A DNA stretch of 64,000 nucleotides from Acinetobacter sp. Marseille-Q1618 (GCF_902809855.1 NZ_CADDWJ010000001.1:682001-746000), one strand, 5' to 3'. Shown: positions 1 through 10,006, counted from the first letter of the stretch. The notes: generated from the sequence alone by a model not told the origin. Numbers and translations: made by a program.

Positions 1-1
1 G

Positions 2-787
2 GCAGGGGCTTTGCTATATGTTTCACATCTTGAACAGCCGTTATTTGGTGGTTTTTATTTATTTTTACTGGGTTTAGGAATTGGGATTCCGCTGTTCATT
101 GCCAGTGTATTTGGTGCGAAATATTTACCAAAACCAGGTTTGTGGATGGATCGACTCAAATTTAGTTTTGGCTTTGTTATGTTGGCAATGGCGGTTTATT
201 TTGCTCGCCCATTACTGCCTACCAGCATTTATTACGCTTTATTTGCAGTTTTATTTTTTGCATTGGCACTCTATTTGATTGTGATTATTCGCCATGTGAT
301 GAACTTTTCTTATAAATTGCTAATTTTATTGATTGTTGTTGGTGTGATAAGCGGAGGTGTTTGGCAAACTCGTCAAGCCATTCAACAATTTAATGCCATA
401 GAAAAAGTAGAAAATTTAAATGCTTGGATTAAAGTCACCAATGCACAGCAACTTGAACACGCTTTAGCTGAAAATACACAAAAACCAATTATTATTGATG
501 TGTATGCAGATTGGTGTGTGGCATGCCAACCAATTGAAAAAGAAGTCTTCCCGCGAGCAGATGTACAAGCTGCTTTGCAAGATGTGGTACGCATCAAACT
601 TGATTTGACGCACCCTGAAGCTTCGCAAGATGCGTTATTGAAAAAATGGCAAATCTTAGGTCCACCAACCATGATTTTCTTAAATTCCCAACAGCAAGAA
701 ATGCGTGATTTACGTTTAACAGGTACATTTACAGCAGCACAATTTTTGCAAAAACTTGCACAGTTAAAACAAGAGAGTGGACAATGA
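2..787 (+). CDS. dsbD: Thiol:disulfide interchange protein DsbD, C-terminal part (cut by window edge)
   Basis: The reading frame is open from base 2, so the gene starts upstream of the window. What remains is the last membrane segments of the DsbD electron-transfer domain followed by a periplasmic thioredoxin-like domain. The motif WCVAC (Cys169 and Cys172, counting from a TTG at base 11) is the CxxC of the DsbD gamma-type domain. DsbD passes electrons from cytoplasmic thioredoxin across the inner membrane to periplasmic DsbC/DsbG and cytochrome c maturation proteins. Its stop overlaps the start of the next gene by 4 bp (ATGA), so the two are translationally coupled. The downstream TlpA-like and DsbG-like genes fit as its redox partners. 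Confidence 0.9.
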   Translation, partial: AGALLYVSHLEQPLFGGFYLFLLGLGIGIPLFIASVFGAKYLPKPGLWMDRLKFSFGFVMLAMAVYFARPLLPTSIYYALFAVLFFALALYLIVIIRHVMNFSYKLLILLIVVGVISGGVWQTRQAIQQFNAIEKVENLNAWIKVTNAQQLEHALAENTQKPIIIDVYADWCVACQPIEKEVFPRADVQAALQDVVRIKLDLTHPEASQDALLKKWQILGPPTMIFLNSQQQEMRDLRLTGTFTAAQFLQKLAQLKQESGQ

Positions 788-1623
788 TTTCTGCTGAAGC
801 GATCCATTTAGGTCCTTTTATGCTGCCATTTCCATTGCTTTTGGTGCTTTTAGGTTTAATCGTTGTCTATGTTGTCGGCAAGATTTTAAACAAAAAACAG
901 CAATGGTCAGCGCAAACTTGGCAGACTTTTTCTGATTCTTTATGGACAACGTTGTGGGTGGATTTGATTGCAGCACGATTGGTTTTTGTGTTGTTGAATC
1001 TAGAGGTATATTTGGCATCGCCCATCGACATTATCAAGGTTCAAGACAAAGGCTTCCATTTATATGGTGGTGTAATTGCAGGTGTGGCATGGTTTTTATG
1101 GAAAAATCGAGCATTTAAACTGGAAAATAAAGTCATTTTTGTGACTTTTTTCACTTTAATTTGCGCATTCAGTCTAGCTTTAAAACAGTGGCAGAAGCCA
1201 CAAAGTTTTTATCCTAATATGCAGTTTAGTAGCCTTGAACAGCAACAAATTCCATTAAAACAATTTGTGGGTAAACCGACTGTAGTGAATCTTTGGGCAA
1301 GTTGGTGTCCGCCGTGTCATCGGGAAATGCCTGTTTTGGCTCAAGCACAAAAAGATTTTCAACAATTTAACTTTGTCATGCTGAATCAAGGTGAAAGTAG
1401 TGAAAAGGTTCAAGGTTATTTAAATAAAAATCAATTTTCTTTTCAACATGTATTACTAGATACACAAGGCGAATTTGCTAAAGAAATGAAAATGTTTGGT
1501 TTGCCAAGTACGCTATTTTTCAATGCACAAGGACAATTGGTCGATAGACACATGGGCGAACTTTCTCCTGCCATGTTGCAACAATACTTAAAGAAAATTT
1601 CCAATTCTGATCATTTAAAATAG
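784..1623 (+). CDS. Membrane-anchored TlpA/ResA-like thiol-disulfide reductase with Lgt-like N-terminus
   Basis: The 279-residue protein has two parts. Residues 1 to about 135 hold hydrophobic segments resembling a shortened prolipoprotein diacylglyceryl transferase (Lgt) membrane region, including a G-rich turn near residue 95. Residues 150-275 form a TlpA/ResA-type thioredoxin fold with the motif WCPPC (Cys175 and Cys178). The redox domain should face the periplasm and receive electrons from DsbD, whose gene overlaps this one by 4 bp. I infer a role in keeping periplasmic thiols reduced; the exact client (cytochrome c, DsbG or other) cannot be read from the sequence. The Lgt resemblance is only architectural, and I do not propose lipid transferase activity. 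Confidence 0.8.
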   Translation: MISAEAIHLGPFMLPFPLLLVLLGLIVVYVVGKILNKKQQWSAQTWQTFSDSLWTTLWVDLIAARLVFVLLNLEVYLASPIDIIKVQDKGFHLYGGVIAGVAWFLWKNRAFKLENKVIFVTFFTLICAFSLALKQWQKPQSFYPNMQFSSLEQQQIPLKQFVGKPTVVNLWASWCPPCHREMPVLAQAQKDFQQFNFVMLNQGESSEKVQGYLNKNQFSFQHVLLDTQGEFAKEMKMFGLPSTLFFNAQGQLVDRHMGELSPAMLQQYLKKISNSDHLK

Positions 1624-1631
1624 GTGACATT

Positions 1632-2390
1632 ATGCTAAATATGGGTTACTTCTCACGAAAAATTGCTTTAACTTTATGTATGTTAGGTGGTGCAAGTTCA
1701 GGCTTTGCACTGACACCATTGCAACAACAAATTGCCAAAGAAGGTTTTGAATTTGTCAAAGAAATTCCTGCGCCTGCCAATATGACAGGTTGGGCGGGAC
1801 ATAAAGAGCAATATCCTGCAACCGTATTTATTTCCAACGATCAAAAATATTACATCGTGGGTGATCTATATAATGCCAAAGGTGAAAATTTATCGGTGGA
1901 TGCTTTAAATACTCATGTCAAAGATGCAGTTTTGGATGATGTATGGAAATCACTGGAAAAATCAACCTATATTCAAGATGGTAAAAAGGATGCACCTCGT
2001 ATCATCTATGTATTTTCTGATCCAAACTGCCCGTATTGTCATCAGTTTTGGCAAAAAGCACGTCCTTGGGTTGAGTCAGGTAAAGTTCAATTACGTCATA
2101 TCCAAGTTGCTGTGATCCGTAAAGAAAGTCGTGGTCAAGTGGCAACTTTATTAACCTCTAAAAATCCTGAGCAAGTATTTAGTCAACTGAATTTAAAATC
2201 GGGAGATCAATCTTTAAAACCAATGCAAAATATTCCTGCTGAGATTGCGGCAAAAATTGATGCCAACCAAGAGTTGATGGATAAATATGGATTTTTTGCA
2301 ACACCTGCGGTAATTTGGAAAAGTCAGCAAGGCGAGTTTAAATCGACCCAAGGTATGCCGAAAGATTTAAAAGAAGTGTTTGAAAAATAG
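1632..2390 (+). CDS. dsbG: Periplasmic thiol:disulfide interchange protein, DsbG/DsbC family
   Basis: 252 residues. The N-terminus is a signal peptide with a basic start, a hydrophobic core and a probable cleavage near residues 25-27 (GFALT). A DsbC/DsbG-like dimerisation region follows, then a thioredoxin fold with the motif CPYC (Cys133 and Cys136) in the context FSDPNCPYCHQFW. The family isomerises or reduces wrong disulfides in the periplasm and is kept reduced by DsbD, encoded two genes upstream. The ATG at 1632 is preferred because AGGTG lies 5 bases before it. DsbG rather than DsbC is suggested by the ..APANMTGWAG.. region, but this subfamily call is from memory. Confidence 0.82.
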   Translation: MLNMGYFSRKIALTLCMLGGASSGFALTPLQQQIAKEGFEFVKEIPAPANMTGWAGHKEQYPATVFISNDQKYYIVGDLYNAKGENLSVDALNTHVKDAVLDDVWKSLEKSTYIQDGKKDAPRIIYVFSDPNCPYCHQFWQKARPWVESGKVQLRHIQVAVIRKESRGQVATLLTSKNPEQVFSQLNLKSGDQSLKPMQNIPAEIAAKIDANQELMDKYGFFATPAVIWKSQQGEFKSTQGMPKDLKEVFEK

Positions 2391-2680
2391 TTTTCGAGTT
2401 GTTAATTATTTTATAAATCTAGTGAATAAGACCTTGATTTAGTAATGCTGATTAATTAAGCAAAATTATTGTATAGATTCCAAAAATCTCCTCCTAATCC
2501 TGAGCCTTATGGCATAAAGGAAAAAGTGAATTTATTGCAATTCAAATGATTTTTAGTAATCTTACCTAGCAATGCTCTTCATTTCGCCTGAAAGAAGAGG
2601 ACTAAAGAGAATTTAAAAACCTTAACAAGATTGCATTATTAAATTCAGGATCTTATTCAAGTCGTTTAAAAAATAAAAAC

Positions 2681-3571
2681 TCAATCCATCAATAAATGTT
2701 GGTATTCATCTGCTTGTTTGCGTAAAAAATCCCACACCAATTTAATCCGTGGCTCATGCTGCAAATCCACCAAAGTTAGCATCCAAAAAGTATGTACAAA
2801 ACGCACTTCAGCACTTAGAACTTGTTCAAGCTCGGGTTTTTCTTCAGCTAAAAATTTGGGCAATATTGCCAATCCTGCATCTGCACAAACAGCAATTTGT
2901 TGTGCCAAAATACTGCTACTTCTAAAATTGGCATTCAGTTGCAAAGGGATTCGCTCTAGGCAATACAATTCAGGACTGTAGACTAAATCATCAATATAAT
3001 TAACAAAGCGATGCTGTTTTAAATCCTCAAGTTTATGAATAGGTTGTGAGTTATTTAAATAGTTTTTACTGCCATAAATTTTTAAACAATAATCGCTTAA
3101 TCGCGTAATGATATACGGACCAGATTTAGGTCGATCAATCGAAATCACAATGTCTGCTTCACGATGTGACAGCTTAATCATTTTCGGAACAGGAATTAAA
3201 TCAATGGTTAAAAGTGGATATTGTTTGGACAGTTCTGCCAAGAGTTTGGTTAAAAATGCTGTACCAAATCCTTCAGGTGTGCCAATTCGCACACGTCCTT
3301 GTAAAGGTTGATGTGGTTTCTCAATTTGTAAAAAAGCGTGCTCCATTTGTTCAACACGAGGAACAAGTGCCAAACCTTCCTGAGTTAGTTCATAACCTGT
3401 GGCTTCACGTTTAAATAGCGGTGTCCCTAAAGCTAGCTCTAAAGCTTGTATTCTGCGAGAAACGGTACTGTGTTCAACCCCAATCAAACGGGCTGCATTG
3501 GTCAACGTCTTGGCACGTGCCAAAACTAAAAAGTATTGTAAATGGTCCCAATCTACTTTATCGACTTTCAT
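2681..3571 (-). CDS. LysR-family transcriptional regulator, divergent from the mmsA operon
   Basis: Starting at the Met of MKVDKVDWDHLQYF, the protein has about 296 residues, the usual LysR length. An N-terminal winged helix (residues 5-65, with TLTNAARLIGVEHSTVSRRI) is followed by a substrate-binding domain. An upstream in-frame start at 3604 exists but would add 11 residues not typical of the family. The gene is transcribed away from mmsA, with the two start codons 175 bp apart, the classic arrangement for a LysR activator of the divergent operon. The ligand may be a valine-catabolic intermediate; that is inference. A TGCAC-N7-GTGCA dyad lies between the two genes. Confidence 0.85.
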   Translation of the reverse strand: MKVDKVDWDHLQYFLVLARAKTLTNAARLIGVEHSTVSRRIQALELALGTPLFKREATGYELTQEGLALVPRVEQMEHAFLQIEKPHQPLQGRVRIGTPEGFGTAFLTKLLAELSKQYPLLTIDLIPVPKMIKLSHREADIVISIDRPKSGPYIITRLSDYCLKIYGSKNYLNNSQPIHKLEDLKQHRFVNYIDDLVYSPELYCLERIPLQLNANFRSSSILAQQIAVCADAGLAILPKFLAEEKPELEQVLSAEVRFVHTFWMLTLVDLQHEPRIKLVWDFLRKQADEYQHLLMD

Positions 3572-3597
3572 TATTGCTGTTCTTCCCTGTGCATATT

Positions 3598-3614
3598 TGC
3601 ACAACTATCGTGCA
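3598..3614. promoter_or_regulatory. Candidate LysR operator (TGCAC-N7-GTGCA dyad)
   Basis: A perfect 5-bp inverted repeat, TGCAC at 3598-3602 and GTGCA at 3610-3614, sits 27 bp upstream of the LysR start and about 130 bp upstream of mmsA. Size and position fit the primary binding site of an autoregulated LysR protein. No binding data are available, and a short dyad could arise by chance. Confidence 0.4.
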
Positions 3615-3745
3615 TGAATTTCTATTGGTCGTCAAAAAATTCTTTGCTAGTCTGATTTGAAACAGGAATTTAGAAAATACGGCTTTTGGTTCTCATTGTA
3701 TTTTCAACTGCTGCAACAACAAAAAATACAACCTATGGAGAGGTT

Positions 3746-5263
3746 ATGAACACAATGTCAAATATTCAGTCAACGACAGCAAAGCTATTGATTAATGGTC
3801 AGTTTGTAGAGTCAAAAACACAAGATTGGCAAGACATTGTCAACCCAGCGACACAAGAGGTTTTAGGTCGTGTGCCAATGGCGACTTTGGATGAAGTTGA
3901 TGCTGCTATTGCTGCTGCACAAGACGCATTTAAGACTTGGCGTTTAACTCCAATCCAAGCACGTATGCGTATCATGTTGAAGTTGCAAGATTTGATTCGT
4001 GACAACATGAAAGAGATTGCAAAAGTTCTCACCGCAGAACAAGGCAAGACTTTAGCGGATGCAGAAGGTGATATTCAACGTGGTTTAGAAGTGGTTGAGC
4101 ATGCCTGTTCGGTGGGTACTTTGCAAATGGGCGAGTATATCGAAGGTGTGGCGCGTGGTGTAGATACCTATACTTTACAGCAACCACTTGGCGTGTGCGC
4201 AGGTATTACTCCATTTAACTTTCCAGCGATGATTCCACTGTGGATGTTCCCAATGGCGATTGTCTGTGGCAATACTTTTGTACTGAAACCTTCTGAGCAA
4301 GATCCATTGTCAACCATGATGTTGGTTGAACTGGCGGTACAAGCAGGTGTTCCAGCAGGTGTGCTCAATGTGGTGCATGGTGGTAAAGAGGTGGTTGATC
4401 GTCTATGTACTCATCAAGACATTAAAGCGATTTCATTTGTCGGTTCAACGGCTGTGGGTACACATGTCTATAACCTTGCAGGACAACATGGCAAACGTGT
4501 TCAATCCATGATGGGCGCAAAAAACCATGTGGTGGTGATGCCAGATGCCAATAAAGAACAAACCTTAAATGCCTTAGTTGGTGCAGCATTTGGTGCTGCA
4601 GGTCAGCGTTGTATGGCGCTTTCAGTCGCAGTCATGGTCGGTGAAAGCAAAAATTGGGTCAATGAACTAGTCGAAAAAGCCAAAACTTTAAAAGTGAATG
4701 CAGGGCATGAGCCAAATACCGATATTGGTCCAGTGATTTCTCCACGTGCCAAAGCCCGTGTGATGGATTTGATCAATAGCGGTGTAGAGCAAGGTGCTGA
4801 GTTGTTACTTGATGGGCGTGATGTGCAAGTAGTGGGCTATGAAAAGGGTAACTTTGTCGGCGCAACGGTATTTAACAATGTCAAAACCGACATGCGCATT
4901 TATAAAGAAGAAATCTTTGGTCCAGTCTTAGCAATTATCAATGTAGACACTTTAGATGAAGCGATTGAGCTGATTAATGCCAATCCATTTGGAAATGGTG
5001 TTGGTCTATTTACCCAAAGTGGTGCAGTGGCACGTACCTTCCAAAATACCATTGATATTGGTCAAGTGGGGATTAACATTCCAATTCCTGTACCTGTGCC
5101 ATTCTTTAGTTTTACAGGCTCACGAGGTTCAAAACTGGGTGATCTAGGTCCTTATGGGAAACAAGCGGTACAGTTCTATACACAAACCAAAACCATTACC
5201 AGCCGTTGGTTTGAAGATACCCAAGAAAAAGGTGAAGTGAATACCACGATTAACCTTCGTTAA
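3746..5263 (+). CDS. mmsA: Methylmalonate-semialdehyde dehydrogenase (CoA-acylating)
   Basis: An aldehyde dehydrogenase superfamily protein of 505 residues from the chosen start. The ATG at 3746 is favoured by GGAGAGG at 3737-3743; a longer frame from 3686 would add 20 unlikely residues. The catalytic cysteine is in GQRCMALS (Cys289), and ITPFNFPAMIPLWMFPMA is the MmsA-type nucleotide-binding segment. The enzyme oxidises methylmalonate semialdehyde with NAD and CoA to propionyl-CoA, the last step of distal valine degradation. It is first in a tight operon with mmsB and four acyl-CoA enzymes and is divergent from a LysR gene. Confidence 0.93.
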   Translation: MNTMSNIQSTTAKLLINGQFVESKTQDWQDIVNPATQEVLGRVPMATLDEVDAAIAAAQDAFKTWRLTPIQARMRIMLKLQDLIRDNMKEIAKVLTAEQGKTLADAEGDIQRGLEVVEHACSVGTLQMGEYIEGVARGVDTYTLQQPLGVCAGITPFNFPAMIPLWMFPMAIVCGNTFVLKPSEQDPLSTMMLVELAVQAGVPAGVLNVVHGGKEVVDRLCTHQDIKAISFVGSTAVGTHVYNLAGQHGKRVQSMMGAKNHVVVMPDANKEQTLNALVGAAFGAAGQRCMALSVAVMVGESKNWVNELVEKAKTLKVNAGHEPNTDIGPVISPRAKARVMDLINSGVEQGAELLLDGRDVQVVGYEKGNFVGATVFNNVKTDMRIYKEEIFGPVLAIINVDTLDEAIELINANPFGNGVGLFTQSGAVARTFQNTIDIGQVGINIPIPVPVPFFSFTGSRGSKLGDLGPYGKQAVQFYTQTKTITSRWFEDTQEKGEVNTTINLR

Positions 5264-5297
5264 TACCAATAGATAATAAAAATACAGGAGTTCAAGG

Positions 5298-6188
5298 ATG
5301 AATATTGCTTTTATCGGTTTGGGTAATATGGGCGGTAAAATGGCGCAAAACCTACTTAAAGCAGGTTTGAAAGTCATGGGATTTGATTTGAGTGAAGTCG
5401 CGATTCAGCACTTCACAGAAGCAGGTGGCATTTCCTGTGAAAGTCCACAAGCCGCTGCTAAAGATGCTGATATCGTGATTAGCATGTTGCCCGCTGCTAA
5501 GCATGTGAAAGAGGTGTATTTGGGTGAAAATGGCGTTTTATCAGTCCTTAAAGCAGGTAGCTTATGTATTGATAGCAGTACCATTGACCCACAAACGATC
5601 AAAGACATTGCTGCGGTTGGCGCTGAAAAAGGTATTAAAATCTGTGATGCGCCTGTATCAGGCGGAACCATTGGCGCGCAAGCTGGTACTTTGACCTTTA
5701 TGGTCGGTAGCGATGATGCCGTATTTGAACAAGCTAAGACTGTTTTACAACACATGGGTAAAAACATTGTGCATTGTGGTGATGTGGGTGCAGGTCAAAT
5801 TGCCAAAATTTGTAATAACTTAATTTTAGGTATTTCAATGGCTGCGGTGGCTGAAGGCATGGCACTTGGTGCAAAACTTGGCATTGATCCACAAGCACTT
5901 GCAGGTGTGGTGAATAGCTCAAGTGGTCGCTGTTGGAGTTCTGATGTGTGTAATCCATGGCCGGGTATTTCTGCCAATGCACCAGCAGGACGTGGTTATA
6001 CCGATGGCTTTGCCACTCAACTGATGTTGAAAGATTTAGGCTTAGCGATCGAAGCCGCAGGGCAAGCCAAACAGCCTATTCTTCTCGGTGGTTTAGTCCA
6101 ACAGATGTATCAGCAGTTATGTATGCAAGGCAATGCACACTTAGATTTCTCAAGCATTATTCAACAATATTTACCTCAAGAAAGTTAA
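5298..6188 (+). CDS. mmsB: 3-hydroxyisobutyrate dehydrogenase
   Basis: 296 residues, the normal family length. The Rossmann motif GLGNMGGKMA at residues 7-16 binds NAD. The substrate motif DAPVSGGTIGAQAGTL is at about 117-132, and the catalytic lysine is in GAGQIAKICNN (Lys170). It oxidises 3-hydroxyisobutyrate to methylmalonate semialdehyde, the substrate of MmsA encoded 35 bp upstream. AGGAG lies 7 bases before the ATG. Confidence 0.93.
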   Translation: MNIAFIGLGNMGGKMAQNLLKAGLKVMGFDLSEVAIQHFTEAGGISCESPQAAAKDADIVISMLPAAKHVKEVYLGENGVLSVLKAGSLCIDSSTIDPQTIKDIAAVGAEKGIKICDAPVSGGTIGAQAGTLTFMVGSDDAVFEQAKTVLQHMGKNIVHCGDVGAGQIAKICNNLILGISMAAVAEGMALGAKLGIDPQALAGVVNSSSGRCWSSDVCNPWPGISANAPAGRGYTDGFATQLMLKDLGLAIEAAGQAKQPILLGGLVQQMYQQLCMQGNAHLDFSSIIQQYLPQES

Positions 6189-6274
6189 GCTTTTAGCTTT
6201 CTTGAATTGCCTATGGATGGCAAATACGCATTAGCCGTGTCATGAATAACAAAAAATCTAGACGGAGTTAGAAA

Positions 6275-7933
6275 ATGTTGAACTATCAGGATGTAGCAAC
6301 AGCATTTGATTTGGATCATGCTGCAAAAGAAATGTTAACAGGCAGTTTAGAACAGCTCAATGCCAGTTATGAATGTTGTGATCGCCATGCCGAAGCCGAT
6401 CCAAATAAAGTTGCGCTGTATTGGCAAGGCAAAGATGGACGTAAAGAACAATATACCTTTAGTCAACTGAAAACATGGTCAAATCAATTTGCCAATTTTC
6501 TTAAATCACAAGGTGTAGAAAAAGGCGATCGTGTTTCAGGCTTATTGCCAAGAACTGTAGAGCTGTTGGTGGTGATTTTGGGCGCTTGGCGCATTGGTGC
6601 TGTGTATCAACCCTTGTTTACTGCCTTTGGTCCAAAAGCGATTGAACATCGTGTGCAATTGGCAAAAAGTAAATTGGTCATTTCAGATGTGGGTAATCGC
6701 AGCAAACTTGATGAAGTTGCAGATTGTCCGCAAATTGTGACAGTAGCAGATCGTGAAGGGAATGGGGTTCAGCAAGGTGATTTAAACTTTTGGGATGTGG
6801 TGAATGCACAATCTGATCAATGTGAATTGGTTATGCAAGACATTCAATCACCATTTTTACTGATGTTTACCTCAGGGACTACAGGGCCAGCAAAACCGCT
6901 TGAAGTACCATTAAAAGCGTTGATTGCTTTTGGTTACTATATGCAAAATGCGATTGGCTTAACAGCGCAAGATTCTTTTTGGAATATCGCTGATCCCGGT
7001 TGGGCATATGGTTTGTACTATGGCATCACAGGGCCACTTTTATTAGGTCATGCGACTTTATTTTATGAAGGTGGTTTTAGTATTGATAGCTTGTGTCAGA
7101 TTGTCGATGATTATCAAATCACTAATTTGGCAGGCGCGCCTACCGCATATCGGATGATGATGGCGGCTGATCCACAGCAAATGCAACAGCTTAAAGGTAA
7201 ATTCCGTGTGGTCAGTAGTGCAGGTGAACCCTTAAATCCAGAAGTCTTTCGTTGGTTTAAACACGTCTTAGATGCCCCGATTTTTGATCACTATGGGCAA
7301 ACTGAAGTGGGCATGGTGGTCTGTAATCATCATGGATTAAGTCATGATGTCAAAGCGGGTTCAGCAGGTTTTGCAAGTCCGGGCTATCGTGTGGCAGTGG
7401 TTGATGAAGCAGGAAATGAGCTTCCAGCGGATACACCGGGAATCTTAGCAGTGGATATTGAAAAATCACCGATGATGTGGTTTGGAGGTTATAAAGAAAG
7501 TCGTAAGTCGCCGTTTGTTAAACACTATTATTTGACAGGTGATACAGCTGAGCTACATGCAGATGGGAGTATGAGCTTTGTTGGGCGTAGTGATGATGTC
7601 ATTACAACATCAGGCTATCGTATCGGCCCATTTGATGTAGAAAGTGCTTTACTTGAACATGATGCGGTGATTGAAGCAGCGGTGGTCGGTGTACCTGACC
7701 CTGAACGAACCGAGATCGTCAAAGCTTTTGTGATTTTAGCTGAAGGTACAAATGCATCTAATGAATTGGCTGAGCAATTGGGGCAGTTTGTCAAGAAACG
7801 GCTTTCAGCGCATGCTTACCCACGCCAAGTTGAATTTGTCACGGAGTTACCGAAAACGCCAAGTGGTAAGATTCAACGCTTTTTATTGCGTAATCAAGAA
7901 ATTGCCAAGCAGGCGGCAAGTAAAGCCAGTTAA
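6275..7933 (+). CDS. AMP-dependent acyl-CoA synthetase (short or medium chain)
   Basis: A 552-residue ANL-superfamily ligase. The phosphate loop FTSGTTGPAKP is near residue 200, YGQTEVG near 350, the hinge GRSDDVITTSGYRIGP near 440, and the C-terminal catalytic lysine in PKTPSGKIQR near 532. It activates a carboxylic acid to its CoA thioester through an acyl-adenylate. Within this operon the likely substrate is isobutyrate or a related short branched acid, or propionate; the sequence alone does not decide. It has the length and C-terminal domain of acetyl-/medium-chain acyl-CoA synthetases. Confidence 0.88.
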   Translation: MLNYQDVATAFDLDHAAKEMLTGSLEQLNASYECCDRHAEADPNKVALYWQGKDGRKEQYTFSQLKTWSNQFANFLKSQGVEKGDRVSGLLPRTVELLVVILGAWRIGAVYQPLFTAFGPKAIEHRVQLAKSKLVISDVGNRSKLDEVADCPQIVTVADREGNGVQQGDLNFWDVVNAQSDQCELVMQDIQSPFLLMFTSGTTGPAKPLEVPLKALIAFGYYMQNAIGLTAQDSFWNIADPGWAYGLYYGITGPLLLGHATLFYEGGFSIDSLCQIVDDYQITNLAGAPTAYRMMMAADPQQMQQLKGKFRVVSSAGEPLNPEVFRWFKHVLDAPIFDHYGQTEVGMVVCNHHGLSHDVKAGSAGFASPGYRVAVVDEAGNELPADTPGILAVDIEKSPMMWFGGYKESRKSPFVKHYYLTGDTAELHADGSMSFVGRSDDVITTSGYRIGPFDVESALLEHDAVIEAAVVGVPDPERTEIVKAFVILAEGTNASNELAEQLGQFVKKRLSAHAYPRQVEFVTELPKTPSGKIQRFLLRNQEIAKQAASKAS

Positions 7934-8044
7934 ATGCACATACAATAAATATTGGACAGTATCAGACTTTCATCGTGTATTTAGCATGAAAACAATATGT
8001 TAAAAATTCATGGAAGTCTAAAAAATGATGTAAGGGAAAAAGAG

Positions 8045-9172
8045 ATGCAATTTACCGAAGAACAATTGTTAATTCAGGATATGGCGAGAAGTTTCGCACA
8101 AGAACAAATTAAGCCGAATGCAGCCGAATGGGATCGAAATGGTACATTTCCCAAAGATGCATTGTCACAAATGGGACAATTGGGTTTTTTAGGTATGTTG
8201 ATCTCAGATCAATGGGGTGGTTCTGATACAGGCAATCTTGCTTATGTATTGGCACTTGAGGAAATTGCAGCAGCAGATGGTGCGACCTCGACCATTATGA
8301 GTGTGCATAATTCTGTCGGTTGTGTGCCGATTGCCAAATTTGGTACAGATGCACAAAAAGAGAAATATTTAAAACCTTTGGCACAAGGTGAAATGATCGG
8401 TGCATTTGCTTTGACTGAACCGCACACAGGTTCAGATGCCGCAGCAATTAAAACCCGTGCAGTGAAAGAGGGTGATCATTGGGTGATCAATGGCGCAAAA
8501 CAGTTTATTACTTCAGGACATAATGCAGGGGTAATTATTGTTTTTGCTGTGACCGATCCAAGCGCAGGCAAAAAAGGCATCAGTGCGTTTATTGTGCCAC
8601 GCGATACGCAAGGTTATGAGGTGATTCGTACCGAAGAAAAACTCGGTCTGCATGCCTCTGATACTTGTCAGATAGCACTGACCGATGTACGTGTGCATGA
8701 AAGTCTGATGCTAGGTAAAGAAGGTGAAGGCTTAAAAATCGCCTTAGCCAATCTTGAAGGTGGTCGTATCGGCATTGCAGCACAAGCGGTAGGTTTAGCA
8801 CGTGCAGCACTCGAAGAAGCAACGAAATATGCCAAAGAGCGAATTACCTTTGGTAAGCCAATTTTTGAACATCAGGCAGTCGCCTTTCGTTTAGCCAGTA
8901 TGGCGACTGAAATCGAAGCAGCACGTCAGCTTGTGCATCATGCCGCACGTTTAAAAGAAGCAGGGCAACCGTGTTTAAATGAAGCATCCATGGCGAAACT
9001 ATTTTCATCAGAAATGACGGAGCGTGTTTGCTCGGCAGCTTTACAAATTTTTGGTGGTTATGGTTATTTGAAAGATTTTCCGATTGAACGAATCTATCGT
9101 GATGCACGAATTTGCCAAATTTATGAAGGAACCAGTGATATTCAGCGTTTGGTAATTGCTCGTAGTTTATGA
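8045..9172 (+). CDS. Acyl-CoA dehydrogenase, probably isobutyryl-CoA dehydrogenase
   Basis: About 375 residues from the ATG at 8045 ([18 protein letters not shown]); an upstream start at 7997 would add 16 atypical residues, and AAAGAG lies just before the chosen ATG. Family signatures are [14 protein letters not shown] (FAD/substrate contact), [11 protein letters not shown], and the C-terminal YEGTSDIQR carrying the usual catalytic glutamate of short-chain acyl-CoA dehydrogenases. It should oxidise isobutyryl-CoA to methacrylyl-CoA, passing electrons to ETF. Substrate is inferred from the operon: the next two genes hydrate and hydrolyse exactly this product. Confidence 0.88.
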   Translation: MQFTEEQLLIQDMARSFAQEQIKPNAAEWDRNGTFPKDALSQMGQLGFLGMLISDQWGGSDTGNLAYVLALEEIAAADGATSTIMSVHNSVGCVPIAKFGTDAQKEKYLKPLAQGEMIGAFALTEPHTGSDAAAIKTRAVKEGDHWVINGAKQFITSGHNAGVIIVFAVTDPSAGKKGISAFIVPRDTQGYEVIRTEEKLGLHASDTCQIALTDVRVHESLMLGKEGEGLKIALANLEGGRIGIAAQAVGLARAALEEATKYAKERITFGKPIFEHQAVAFRLASMATEIEAARQLVHHAARLKEAGQPCLNEASMAKLFSSEMTERVCSAALQIFGGYGYLKDFPIERIYRDARICQIYEGTSDIQRLVIARSL

Positions 9173-9222
9173 TTTTATTTAAAAAAATACGAGATTGATG
9201 TTGAAAATTAAGGAATTTAAAA

Positions 9223-9996
9223 ATGCAATTTGAAACGATTTTATTAGAGAAGAAAAATGGTGTCGGTCTAATCACTTTAAACCGACCTAAAGCACTCAAC
9301 GCTTTAAACTCACAACTGATCAGTGAAGTGAATGCAGCACTGGATGATTTAGAACAAGATCAAAGTATTGGTTGTATGGTTCTCGCAGGATCAGAAAAAG
9401 CGTTTGCTGCGGGTGCAGACATTAAAGAAATGGCGAATTTAACGTTCCCGAATATTTATTTTGATGATTTTTTTCATTTGGCTGATCGCATTGCGCAGCG
9501 TCGTAAACCCTTAATTGCTGCGGTAAGTGGTTATGCGCTAGGTGGTGGTTGTGAACTGGCACTGATGTGTGATTTTATTTACTGTGCGGATAATGCCAAG
9601 TTTGGTTTACCTGAGGTCACTTTAGGGGTCATTCCAGGGATTGGTGGAACACAACGTTTGACCCTTGCAATTGGTAAAGCCAAAGCGATGGAAATGTGTT
9701 TGACTGCCCGTCAAATGGGTGCGGCAGAAGCGGAGCAATGTGGTTTAGTTGCACAAGTATTTAATAAAGATGAATTACTTAAACAGACTTTACAAACTGC
9801 CGAAAAAATTGCTGAAAGATCATTGACTGCGACCATGATGATCAAAGAATCAATTAATCGTGCCTTTGAAGTAAGTCTTGCAGAAGGTTTACGTTTTGAA
9901 CGCCGTACATTCCACTCGATTTTTGCAACTTTAGACCAAAAAGAGGGCATGCAAGCTTTTGTAGAAAAACGCCCAGCCAACTTTAAAAATCAATAA
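9223..9996 (+). CDS. Enoyl-CoA hydratase/isomerase family protein
   Basis: 257 residues, standard crotonase length. The oxyanion-hole segments are AGSEKAFAAGADI and YALGGGCELAL. Both catalytic glutamates are present, in GGGCELAL and in LPEVTLGVIPG. The C-terminal RRTFHSIFATLDQKEGM is a normal crotonase tail. In this operon it most likely hydrates methacrylyl-CoA to 3-hydroxyisobutyryl-CoA. It precedes the hydrolase gene by 10 bp. Confidence 0.9.
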   Translation: MQFETILLEKKNGVGLITLNRPKALNALNSQLISEVNAALDDLEQDQSIGCMVLAGSEKAFAAGADIKEMANLTFPNIYFDDFFHLADRIAQRRKPLIAAVSGYALGGGCELALMCDFIYCADNAKFGLPEVTLGVIPGIGGTQRLTLAIGKAKAMEMCLTARQMGAAEAEQCGLVAQVFNKDELLKQTLQTAEKIAERSLTATMMIKESINRAFEVSLAEGLRFERRTFHSIFATLDQKEGMQAFVEKRPANFKNQ

Positions 9997-10006
9997 GGAG
10001 GCGATG

